Assembly: GCF_009363435.1 (NCBI RefSeq) | Contig: NZ_CP045354.1 | Span: 438,001 to 502,000 of the forward strand | Source: Labrenzia sp. THAF82 | GTDB lineage: Bacteria; Pseudomonadota; Alphaproteobacteria; Rhizobiales; Stappiaceae | Direction: 5' to 3' | Length of the DNA stretch: 64,000 nt | In this document: one piece after another, positions 16,739 through 23,968 of the stretch | How the letters are laid out: each line of letters begins with the position of its first letter | Numbering within the stretch: position 1 is the stretch's first letter | Notes under the pieces: model-generated | What the model saw: the letters and a program-made list of their open reading frames with translations, nothing else | Database searches by the model: none | Told to the model about the DNA's origin: nothing | Translations under genes and position numbers: made by a program

Positions 16739-17440
16739 ATGAAAGATCCCAACGACAAACCGAAGCGTGGCCTGATTGGCAGGCTATGGAACGGATTCTG
16801 GAGCCCGGTATCGGCCTTCAGCGTAGGGTTCATCGTCATTGCCGGGTTTCTCGGCGGTGTCCTGTTCTGGGGTGCATTCAACTGGAGCATGGAGCTGACA
16901 AACACAGAGGAGTTCTGTGTTTCCTGCCACACGATGGAAACCAACCTTGGCGAATATCGCGAGACCATCCACTACAACAACCATTCGGGTGTGCGTGCGA
17001 TCTGTTCCGATTGCCACGTCCCGCACGAATGGCAGCACAAGGTCAAGGCCAAGATCATCGCGGTGAAAGATGTCTATCACGAGATCATGGGCACAATCAG
17101 CACACCTGAAAAGTACGAAGCTCATCGGCTTGAGATGGCATCGCTGGTCTGGCGGAAAATGAAAGCTTCCGACAGCCGGGAGTGTCGCAATTGCCATTCG
17201 TTCGAATATATGGACTTCACAATCCAGGAAAACCGGGCGGCAGCCGAACACCAGCGGGCCATCGATGAAAACATGACCTGCATCGACTGTCACCAGGGCA
17301 TCGCACACGCGCTGCCACCGGGGCACCTGGAGGAATACAAGCGCATCGTTGATGAGATTCAGGCTGAAAAAGCGCCTTTGTCTCCGAAGACTGACGATGT
17401 TGCAGCGATTCAGTCCTATGTCGGCAAACTGTCCAAGTAA
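16739..17440 (+). CDS. napC: NapC, tetrahaem quinol dehydrogenase
   Basis: Membrane-anchored NapC/NirT cytochrome that takes electrons from quinol to NapAB. The 233 residues have one N-terminal transmembrane helix (about 25-48, SAFSVGFIVIAGFLGGVLFWGAF). Four CxxCH haem sites follow at residues 60-64, 89-93, 149-153 and 181-185. The presence of both napC and napGH gives two quinol entry routes. It is the last nap gene; a stem-loop follows at 17449. Confidence 0.95.
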   Translation: MKDPNDKPKRGLIGRLWNGFWSPVSAFSVGFIVIAGFLGGVLFWGAFNWSMELTNTEEFCVSCHTMETNLGEYRETIHYNNHSGVRAICSDCHVPHEWQHKVKAKIIAVKDVYHEIMGTISTPEKYEAHRLEMASLVWRKMKASDSRECRNCHSFEYMDFTIQENRAAAEHQRAIDENMTCIDCHQGIAHALPPGHLEEYKRIVDEIQAEKAPLSPKTDDVAAIQSYVGKLSK

Positions 17441-17448
17441 AACGCTTT

Positions 17449-17475
17449 GAGCGCCAATTCCAACGGTTGGCGCTC
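17449..17475 (+). terminator. Stem-loop after napC
   Basis: GAGCGCCAA pairs perfectly with TTGGCGCTC around a 9-base loop, 9 bases after the napC stop. There is no U-tract, so it may stabilise or partly terminate the nap mRNA and not stop it fully. Confidence 0.5.
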
Positions 17476-17506
17476 TCAACTGCTCAGAGAAAGAAAAGGC
17501 TAAAGT

Positions 17507-17773
17507 ATGCTTGGCATTCTCGATCTACTCGGAACCATTGGGGGCAACATACTCAGCCTGCCCGGTATCCTGGGCCTGGCGCTTGGGATGATGACACGGA
17601 ACTGGCTGGTTGCCGCGGTAATGGGCGGGCTCGTCGGTGTTTTTGAGACCGTTGTTTTTGCGGGCTTCCATGCTTCTGAAATTGGTTATTTCGACCTTGC
17701 AATCGCAGTTCTGGTCGGTGTTCTGGCCGGCAGCCTTGGCTGTGCCATCCGGCATCGGGGCGCGACGGCCTGA
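17507..17773 (+). CDS. Small hydrophobic membrane protein downstream of nap (unknown)
   Basis: An 88-residue protein that is almost all membrane. It has three probable helices (LGTIGGNILSLPGILGLALGM, LVAAVMGGLVGVFETVVFAGF, YFDLAIAVLVGVLAGSLGCAI) and a short basic tail. I do not recognise a family. It lies 66 bases after napC in the same direction, beyond a stem-loop, so it could be an extra nap-linked gene or independent. AGAAAGAAAAGG precedes the ATG as ribosome-binding site. Composition matches the neighbours, so it is probably a real gene. Confidence 0.65.
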   Translation: MLGILDLLGTIGGNILSLPGILGLALGMMTRNWLVAAVMGGLVGVFETVVFAGFHASEIGYFDLAIAVLVGVLAGSLGCAIRHRGATA

Positions 17774-17918
17774 GTTTACCGGCCGGTATTTTCTCGAAAA
17801 GGATCCAGACAGGCATCTGACAAAAAAGACTTCTCCGCATGCGCCGGGTGGACGATGACGTTCCAGCGGGCTACATGCGGGAGAAGCAATCAGCTGCACC
17901 GGACCAAAGAGAATTTCC

Positions 17919-18125
17919 ATGAAACTGTATCGGTTCATCACCGGCGTCGACGACAGCGAGTTCTGTCACCGTGTTACTCAGGCCCTCAACAAGGGCTGGC
18001 AACTTCAAGGGTCCCCGTCACTTACCTACGATGCGACGCGCGGCGCCACCATTTGCGGTCAGGCCGTCACCAAAGACGTCGAGGGTGAGACCTATTCGCG
18101 GGATATGAAACTCGGCGACTACTGA
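17919..18125 (+). CDS. DUF1737 family small protein
   Basis: A 68-residue soluble protein beginning MKLYRFITGVDDSEFCHRVTQALNKGW, which is the hallmark of DUF1737 (a short domain with conserved F-C-HRV and LN-GW). The remainder (ATICGQAVTKDVEG) fits the family as well. Function is unknown. It stands alone in a 430-base interval between the small membrane protein and the convergent thiolase. AGAGAATTTCC upstream gives a weak ribosome-binding site. Confidence 0.82.
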   Translation: MKLYRFITGVDDSEFCHRVTQALNKGWQLQGSPSLTYDATRGATICGQAVTKDVEGETYSRDMKLGDY

Positions 18126-18144
18126 CCCATTGAGTTTGCGGAGC

Positions 18145-18175
18145 TTCGGCGGCAAGCCCGGTTGCTGCCGCCGAA
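18145..18175. terminator. Stem-loop between DUF1737 gene and thiolase
   Basis: TTCGGCGGCA pairs perfectly with TGCCGCCGAA around an 11-base loop, in the space between two convergent genes. There is no good T-run on either side, so it is a likely but unproven bidirectional transcript end. Confidence 0.5.
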
Positions 18176-18208
18176 TATTCGGGTGTTAAAAAAACGGGGC
18201 AGTGCAGC

Positions 18209-19390
18209 CTACATCAAGTTTTCCACGATCACGGCAATTCCCTGACCTCCGCCGATGCACATGGTGGCTGCTCCAAGGCTTTCTTCGCGCCGACGCAGTT
18301 CGTAGATCAACTTGGTCATGATAATCGCGCCCGTTGCACCGATGGGATGACCGAGTGCCACGGCGCCTCCGTTCGGATTGACCTTCTCCGACGGCAACCC
18401 CAGTTGATCGTTGACCGCACATGCTTGTGCCGCAAATGCCTCGTTTGATTCAACGACGGCAAGGTCATCCGCTTGGATGCCGGCCCGTGTCATGGCGATT
18501 TGCATCGCCGGTACCGGGCCAATACCCATGATGGCAGGATCAACCCCGGCAACTCCGTAGGACCGGATGCGCACAAGTGGAACCACGCCAAGCTCTTTGG
18601 CTTTTTCCGCCGACATCAAAATAAGCGCGGCGGCGCCGTCATTGAGGCCGGACGCGTTTCCTGCTGTAACCATGCCATCCTTCTTGAACACTGGACGCAG
18701 CTTGGCCATGTCTTCGGGTTTGGCGTCATGGCGGACGTGTTCATCGGTGTCAAACACCGTTTCCCGGCCGCGTCGGCCAACATTCAGCGGAACGATCTGA
18801 TCCTTGAACCGACCTTCCTTGATGGCTTCACTGGCTCTGCGATGGCTTTCGAGAGCAAATGCATCCTGACGGTCACGATCGATGCCATACTTTTCGGCGA
18901 CATTTTCTGCCGTTACACCCATGTGACCTATGCCGAACGGATCGTGCAGGGCGCCAGTCATCATGTCGACAATCTGGGCATCTCCCATGCGCTGGCCGAA
19001 ACGCGCGCCAGGCAACGAATATCCTGCTCTGCTCATGCTCTCTGCACCGCCCGCAAGCGTGACGTCGCCGTCACCAAGTGTGATGGCTTGCACTGAAGAG
19101 ACAATTGACTGCAAACCGCTGCCGCAGAGGCGATTCATGGTCAGAGCAGGCGCATGATCCGGCACACCTGCCTGACGGGACGCGACCCTGGCGATATACA
19201 TGTCACGTGGCTCCGTGTGGATCACGTTGCCAAGAAATGCCTGGTCGATGGACCCCGCTTCAATCCCGGCACGCTCGATGGCCACTTCGGCAACCTTGGT
19301 TGCAAGGTCGATGGGCGGTGTGTCCTTGAGCGAGCCGCCAAAACTCCCGACCGCCGTTCGGGCTGCGCTTGCGATTACAATCTCTTTCAT
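18209..19390 (-). CDS. Acetyl-CoA C-acyltransferase (thiolase, acetoacetyl-CoA type)
   Basis: Condenses two acetyl-CoA, or cleaves 3-ketoacyl-CoA. The 393 residues show the catalytic triad at the classical positions: C89 in NRLCGSG, H348 in GHPIGATG and C378 in CIGGGQG. The N-terminal IVIASAARTAVGSFGG and NPNGGAVALGHPIG blocks are typical of biosynthetic-type thiolases (PhaA/AtoB). Chain-length preference cannot be decided. No phaB or phaC lies beside it. It is separated by 98 bases from the upstream oxidoreductase operon, so it may have its own promoter. Confidence 0.93.
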   Translation of the reverse strand: MKEIVIASAARTAVGSFGGSLKDTPPIDLATKVAEVAIERAGIEAGSIDQAFLGNVIHTEPRDMYIARVASRQAGVPDHAPALTMNRLCGSGLQSIVSSVQAITLGDGDVTLAGGAESMSRAGYSLPGARFGQRMGDAQIVDMMTGALHDPFGIGHMGVTAENVAEKYGIDRDRQDAFALESHRRASEAIKEGRFKDQIVPLNVGRRGRETVFDTDEHVRHDAKPEDMAKLRPVFKKDGMVTAGNASGLNDGAAALILMSAEKAKELGVVPLVRIRSYGVAGVDPAIMGIGPVPAMQIAMTRAGIQADDLAVVESNEAFAAQACAVNDQLGLPSEKVNPNGGAVALGHPIGATGAIIMTKLIYELRRREESLGAATMCIGGGQGIAVIVENLM

Positions 19391-19488
19391 CGATCCGACC
19401 TTGTTTCAAAAGACAATTATAAGCATGCCCTTCCTGGCGCTGGACTTCCAGTCGGCCAAAAGGGGAGCATGCTTGAAGCTGCTGGTCA

Positions 19489-20478
19489 TCAGACCTTCAA
19501 CAGGACGGATCCAGAGCGCTGCCCTGAGGCGACCATATCGTGAGCTCTGGCGCAGTCTGTCAGATCCAGTATTTCAGAGATCCGGAAGTTGAGAGCGTTA
19601 CGTTCAAGCAAACCGGTCAGTTGTTGTGTTGCTATATCCCGCTCTTTTTCCGACAGAATGTAGATCAGCAACAGATCGATCGTCACGGCTTTGAACATCA
19701 ACGGATAAAACGGCAGGGTCGGGGTCATGTTCTTTGCTGACCCGTAAGCTGCAATTGTGCCGCGTTCGGCGATGATACGGGTGTTGGTCTCAACATTCTG
19801 ACCGAATTCTACTTCGACTATGCGGTCCACCGGAGCGCCGCCTGTTGCCTCCATGATCTGGTCCGCAAGCCGTTCATCGGTATAGTCGAACACATGTTCT
19901 GCGCCGGCTTGCCGCGCCGCTGCCAGAGCTTCGTCGCCTCTTGCCGTTGCCAGAACCCGGGCCCCGGAAGCTGCGGCAACCTGGATTGCCAGATGGCCGA
20001 CCGTTCCAGCGCCACCGCTGACAAGGACTGTTCCGTCCGAGACAGGACCGCTGCCAAGCACTGCCTGAACCGCTGTCAGGCCTGGAATGCCAAGTGCGGC
20101 GCCAACTTCAAAGGAAACGTTTTCTGGGAGCGTGACAGCCTGGTCCTCAGGCAGTGAAACAAATTCTGCCGCCGTGCCGAAAGCACGTTGCCATTGGCCG
20201 TTCCAGATCCAGACCCGCTCGCCAATTCTTGATGGATCGACGCCTTCGCCAACGGCTTCAATTACACCCGCCCCGTCGCTATGCGGAATGATTTTTGGAA
20301 ATGGCGGCTCGGTTACCCCGGGACGCGAGCCGGCGCGGGCTTTCACGTCGGATGGATTAACGCCGGATACGTGCACTCGGACCAGCACCTCGCCGCCCGA
20401 AGGCGTCGGATCCGGCAGGGTCTCCGGGCACAAAACATCTTCGGCAGAGCCGAACCGATCATATGTGATTGCGCGCAT
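19489..20478 (-). CDS. NADPH:quinone reductase-like zinc-free MDR oxidoreductase
   Basis: A 329-residue medium-chain dehydrogenase/reductase beginning MRAITYDRFGSAEDVLCPETL. The GroES-like N-domain has VLVRVHVSGVNPSDVKARAG. The Rossmann domain carries the NADPH motif SGGAGTVGHLAIQVAAASGARV. Structural-zinc cysteines are absent, as in quinone oxidoreductases. I start at the ATG at 20478, preceded by GGAG at the right distance; a TTG 12 bases upstream is less likely. It lies 30 bases after the SDR gene in an apparent operon with the SDR and DenD-like genes. The substrate is unknown. Confidence 0.88.
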   Translation of the reverse strand: MRAITYDRFGSAEDVLCPETLPDPTPSGGEVLVRVHVSGVNPSDVKARAGSRPGVTEPPFPKIIPHSDGAGVIEAVGEGVDPSRIGERVWIWNGQWQRAFGTAAEFVSLPEDQAVTLPENVSFEVGAALGIPGLTAVQAVLGSGPVSDGTVLVSGGAGTVGHLAIQVAAASGARVLATARGDEALAAARQAGAEHVFDYTDERLADQIMEATGGAPVDRIVEVEFGQNVETNTRIIAERGTIAAYGSAKNMTPTLPFYPLMFKAVTIDLLLIYILSEKERDIATQQLTGLLERNALNFRISEILDLTDCARAHDMVASGQRSGSVLLKV

Positions 20479-20508
20479 CGGGATCTCCAAACAAGGGCTT
20501 GAGTGTGC

Positions 20509-21285
20509 TTAGCCGCGTCCGACAAACGGCATCTTTGTCGCCATAACCGTCAGGCTCAGCACATTCGCATCGAGCGGCAGTCCGGCCATATAGACCACGG
20601 CATCCGCAATGTGTTGAGGATTGATTGTCGGTTCCGGGGCAATCTCGCCATTGGCCTGGGGCACGCCGCCCCCCATCCTTGATGTCATCTCGCTGGCTGC
20701 GTTGCCGATATCTATCTGGCCGCAGGCAATATCGTACGGACGTCCGTCCAAAGCGGATGACTTGGTCAGTCCGGTGATGGCGTGTTTCGTTGCCGTATAG
20801 GGCGCGGAGAAGGGGCGTGGCGTCGTCGCCGAAATCGATCCATTGTTTACAATACGACCCCCTTGCGGCTCCTGTGCCTTCATCAGCCGGAACGCTTCCT
20901 GCGTGCACAGGAACGCCCCGGTCAGATTGGCGCCGACCACGTTGTTCCATTCCTCAAAGGAGATGTCCTCAAGCGGCACTGCAGAATTTGAAATGCCGGC
21001 ATTGTTGACAAGGAGATCAAGGCGGCCAAAGCGTGTGCCGATCGCCTCGAACAGAGCCTTTACCGCTGCAGGATCACCGATGTCTGCAGACATCGGAATT
21101 ACGTCGCCGCCGGTTTCTGAAGTCAACGCAGCTGCTGTTTCTTCCAGGACGCCCAACCTGCGTCCGGCGATGACAACCCGCCATCCTGCAGATGCCAAAC
21201 CGCGCGCTACGGCCTTGCCGACGCCGCTGCCGCCCCCGGTGACGAGTGCGATCCGGCCATCTACATCAAACCCGTTAGCGTTCAT
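20509..21285 (-). CDS. SDR-family oxidoreductase
   Basis: A 258-residue classical short-chain dehydrogenase. The cofactor loop is [16 protein letters not shown] (T-G-x3-G-x-G). LVNNAGIS is present, and the active site is Ser in [16 protein letters not shown] with YTATK as the Y-x3-K pair. Arginines after the second strand (AGRRLG) suggest NADP(H). The start overlaps the stop of the DenD-like gene by four bases, so the two are coupled. It may act on the same hydroxy-acid pathway, an inference from context. Confidence 0.9.
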   Translation of the reverse strand: MNANGFDVDGRIALVTGGGSGVGKAVARGLASAGWRVVIAGRRLGVLEETAAALTSETGGDVIPMSADIGDPAAVKALFEAIGTRFGRLDLLVNNAGISNSAVPLEDISFEEWNNVVGANLTGAFLCTQEAFRLMKAQEPQGGRIVNNGSISATTPRPFSAPYTATKHAITGLTKSSALDGRPYDIACGQIDIGNAASEMTSRMGGGVPQANGEIAPEPTINPQHIADAVVYMAGLPLDANVLSLTVMATKMPFVGRG

Positions 21286-22283
21286 ATCAGTTTGCCTTCC
21301 AATTCGTCTTCAATGTGGATGTGAATGATTTCGTCAAAACGCGTCTCGGCTTCAAATCCAAGCTCGAGAGCGCGTTGTGGTACAAAGTCTTGCGGCCAGC
21401 CGGAGACGATGCTTGCGATCCCCGCATCTGGCTCCCGGCGAATGAGGTTGACTGCCTTGTCACCGGCAACACGCCTCAAGGCGTCAATCTGGTCGCCGAT
21501 ACGAGCGGAAAGGCCCGGCATGGTGAGGTTGCGGCGAAGACCGACCTGCTCGGTATCAAGGCGAACGGCATGGACGAAGAAACCGACGGCGGCGCGTGGG
21601 CTTGCGAACCAATGCCGAACGCTGTCTTCAACAGGCAAGACGGCTTCCTGACCTGCCAGCGGCTCGCGGATAATATTGGAGAAGAAACCCGAGGCCGCTT
21701 TGTTCGGTTTTCCGGGACGCACACAGATGGTTGGCAGCCGCAGGCCGATACCGTCAAAAATGCCTTTGCGCGTATAGTCAGAGATCAGCAGTTCTGCGAT
21801 GGCCTTTTGCGTTCCGTAACTGGTGAGCGGTGTCAGATGAAATTCGTCGCCGATTTTCTCCGGGAAAGGTTCACCGTATACGGCGAGAGATGATGCGAAA
21901 ACCAGTCTCGGACAATAGGGTTGACGCAAACCTTCCTTGCGGATCGCCTCAAAAAGAAAGCGGCTGCCATCAAGGTTGATCATGTATCCTTTTTCGAAAT
22001 CAGCTTCAGCCTCGCCTGAGACGATCGCCGCGAGGTGAACGATCACATCAGGTCTGCCCGTGTCCTGCTGGCCGGAGACCAGGCTTTCGGCAGCGCCGGG
22101 ATCGGCCAGACTGAGTGTTTTCGTTGTTGTGACATCTTTCAGTGGTTCAGGAGCCAAGGGTTCAACGACATCGGCCAACGTCAGCCGATCGACGTCAAAA
22201 CCAAAACAATCTGGTTCAGCTGCGAGCCGAGCCACAAGTTTCCGGCCGATCATGCCGGCAGCGCCGATTATCAAGAGATGCAT
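21282..22283 (-). CDS. denD: DenD-like NAD-dependent epimerase/dehydrogenase
   Basis: A 333-residue extended SDR beginning [20 protein letters not shown] (G-x2-G-x2-G). It has [35 protein letters not shown] and catalytic SYGTQK. It matches the DenD group (D-erythronate dehydrogenase), where [30 protein letters not shown] is a strongly conserved block. DenD oxidises D-erythronate to its 2-keto acid in C4 sugar-acid catabolism. No OtnC/OtnI partners are visible, so the physiological substrate remains open. It is first of a leftward operon with the SDR and quinone-reductase-like genes. Confidence 0.75.
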   Translation of the reverse strand: MHLLIIGAAGMIGRKLVARLAAEPDCFGFDVDRLTLADVVEPLAPEPLKDVTTTKTLSLADPGAAESLVSGQQDTGRPDVIVHLAAIVSGEAEADFEKGYMINLDGSRFLFEAIRKEGLRQPYCPRLVFASSLAVYGEPFPEKIGDEFHLTPLTSYGTQKAIAELLISDYTRKGIFDGIGLRLPTICVRPGKPNKAASGFFSNIIREPLAGQEAVLPVEDSVRHWFASPRAAVGFFVHAVRLDTEQVGLRRNLTMPGLSARIGDQIDALRRVAGDKAVNLIRREPDAGIASIVSGWPQDFVPQRALELGFEAETRFDEIIHIHIEDELEGKLI

Positions 22284-22693
22284 GTGCAGAAATCCTCCGA
22301 GCTGGGTTTATGCACCGGGAGCGTGGCGGAGGGTAGAGATTTGTTCTCAGATCCTGTTTTGCGTCTGAACCGGCAAGCTTGGTTTTAGCAAAAATGGCGA
22401 CCCAAGCTGGCAGGTCTTCGGAAGGTTGCAGACGTCGTTTTGGCACATTCGGGTCCGCGCAGAGTGACACAGGCAAAACGGGTCCTATGAGCTGTCTCGA
22501 TTAATTTTAGCAACTTATATTATAGCGGCCAGTACTTTCTAAATATTCTATTAGCTCTACTACGGGAACTTAAAATTGCTTTATGCGTATTTATGACAAT
22601 AAAAACATAAACGAGCGAAACGGTCACTTAACAACTTTGCCTTAGACTAAGGAATTAGCGTCGCTATACGCTATTTACTCTAGGGGGTAACAC
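22284..22693. other. AT-rich divergent intergenic region upstream of binding-protein gene
   Basis: A 410-base gap between denD-like and the binding protein. The right half (22500-22690) is markedly AT-rich. It ends with two adjacent odd-centred palindromes: CCTTAG-A-CTAAGG (22640-22652) and TAGCG-T-CGCTA (22656-22666). A strong ribosome-binding site AGGGGGTAAC follows. The palindromes may be an operator or a leader structure. No small gene is evident. Confidence 0.5.
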
Positions 22694-23863
22694 ATGTTGT
22701 CGAAATCCAGGAAGTCTTTTGCTGCAGCTATGGCTGCAACTTGTCTGTTTGCATTTGGTTCTGCGAATGCGGAAGACGGCGTCAGTGACGCCAAAATTCT
22801 GTTCGGCCAGGCGGCCGCTCTTGAAGGTCCGGCCGGCGCGCTGGGTACCGGAATGAAACTCGGCATCGAAGCCGCTTTTGCCGAGGCAAATGCAGCCGGT
22901 GGCGTTCATGGCCGTATGGTTGAACTTGTGAGCATGGATGACGGCTATGAGCCGGATCGTTCGATTGCCGCCGTCAACAAGCTCATCAACGACAACAAGG
23001 TGTTCAGCCTGATCGGTCCGGTCGGCACACCAACTTCCAAGGCGACCCAGCCGATTGCTACGGCTGCCAAGGTTCCGTTTGTTGGTCCGTTCACCGGAGC
23101 CGGCTTCCTGCGTGATCCGGCGCATGGCAACATTGTAAATGTGCGTGCGACCTATGGTGCCGAAACAGAAGCCTGGATTGAGCATCTCAACGGTGCACTG
23201 GGCCTCGACAAGATCGCGATCCTTTATCAGGACGATGGTTTTGGCCGCGTCGGTCTCGCCGGTGTGCAGGCAGCTCTTGAAAAGCGTGGCCTGGAACTGG
23301 TTGCCGAAGGCACATACCAGCGCAACACAACAGCTGTGAAATCTGCGCTTCTTGAAATCCGCAAAGCCAAGCCGCAGGCGGTTGTCATGGTTGGCGCCTA
23401 CAAGCCGATTGCCGAATTCATCAAGCTGGCCAAGAAGGTCAAGCTCGATGCTGAATTCGTCAATATCTCGTTCGTGGGTTCCAAGGCTCTTTCCGCAGAG
23501 CTGGGCGATGCCGGTGAAGGTGTCATCATTTCTCAGGTTGTTCCGTTCCCGTGGGATGTGACTGTGCCGCTGGTGAAAGAATACCAGGCTGCTTTGAAGG
23601 CGAAGGACGCTTCCGCTGAGCCGGGTTTCGTTTCCCTTGAAGGCTACATTGTCGGTCGTTTGGCGGTCATGGGTCTTGAGAAAGCCGGCAAGGACGTCAC
23701 CCGCGAAGGTTTCCTTGATGCTTTCTGGTCCACAGGTGCATTCGATCTGGGCGGTGTAACGCTCACATTCGGAGCCGATGACAACCAGGGCATGGACGAT
23801 GTGTTCCTGACAACGATCCAGAAAGACGGCAGCTTCGCACCTATCGACAAGCCTGCCAGCTAA
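22694..23863 (+). CDS. Periplasmic branched-chain-amino-acid-type binding protein (orphan)
   Basis: A 389-residue type I periplasmic binding protein of the Leu/Ile/Val (Peripla_BP_6) family. The Sec signal is MLSKSRKSFAAAMAATCLFAFGSANA (about 26). The mature protein begins with ILFGQAAALEGPAGALGTGMKLGIEAAFAE and has LIGPVGTPTSKATQPIATAAKVPFVGPFTG and KIAILYQDDGFGRVGLAGVQ. No permease or ATPase genes (livHMGF) are adjacent. The next gene is a chemoreceptor in the same direction 105 bases away, so a sensing role is possible. The ligand cannot be predicted. A stem-loop follows the stop. Confidence 0.9.
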   Translation: MLSKSRKSFAAAMAATCLFAFGSANAEDGVSDAKILFGQAAALEGPAGALGTGMKLGIEAAFAEANAAGGVHGRMVELVSMDDGYEPDRSIAAVNKLINDNKVFSLIGPVGTPTSKATQPIATAAKVPFVGPFTGAGFLRDPAHGNIVNVRATYGAETEAWIEHLNGALGLDKIAILYQDDGFGRVGLAGVQAALEKRGLELVAEGTYQRNTTAVKSALLEIRKAKPQAVVMVGAYKPIAEFIKLAKKVKLDAEFVNISFVGSKALSAELGDAGEGVIISQVVPFPWDVTVPLVKEYQAALKAKDASAEPGFVSLEGYIVGRLAVMGLEKAGKDVTREGFLDAFWSTGAFDLGGVTLTFGADDNQGMDDVFLTTIQKDGSFAPIDKPAS

Positions 23864-23875
23864 GCAAACACATCT

Positions 23876-23900
23876 GCTGGCCTGACCTGTTCAGGCCAGC
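23876..23900 (+). terminator. Stem-loop after binding-protein gene
   Basis: GCTGGCCTGA pairs perfectly with TCAGGCCAGC around a CCTGT loop, 12 bases after the stop. The T-tract is weak (GGATTT), so it may terminate partially and allow read-through into the chemoreceptor gene. Confidence 0.6.
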
Positions 23901-23968
23901 GGATTTAACGTGTCGTTCCGGTTTCGGGCGTGACGACAGATGCGTGTTTTTTGGGGACTGTGGGTGCC

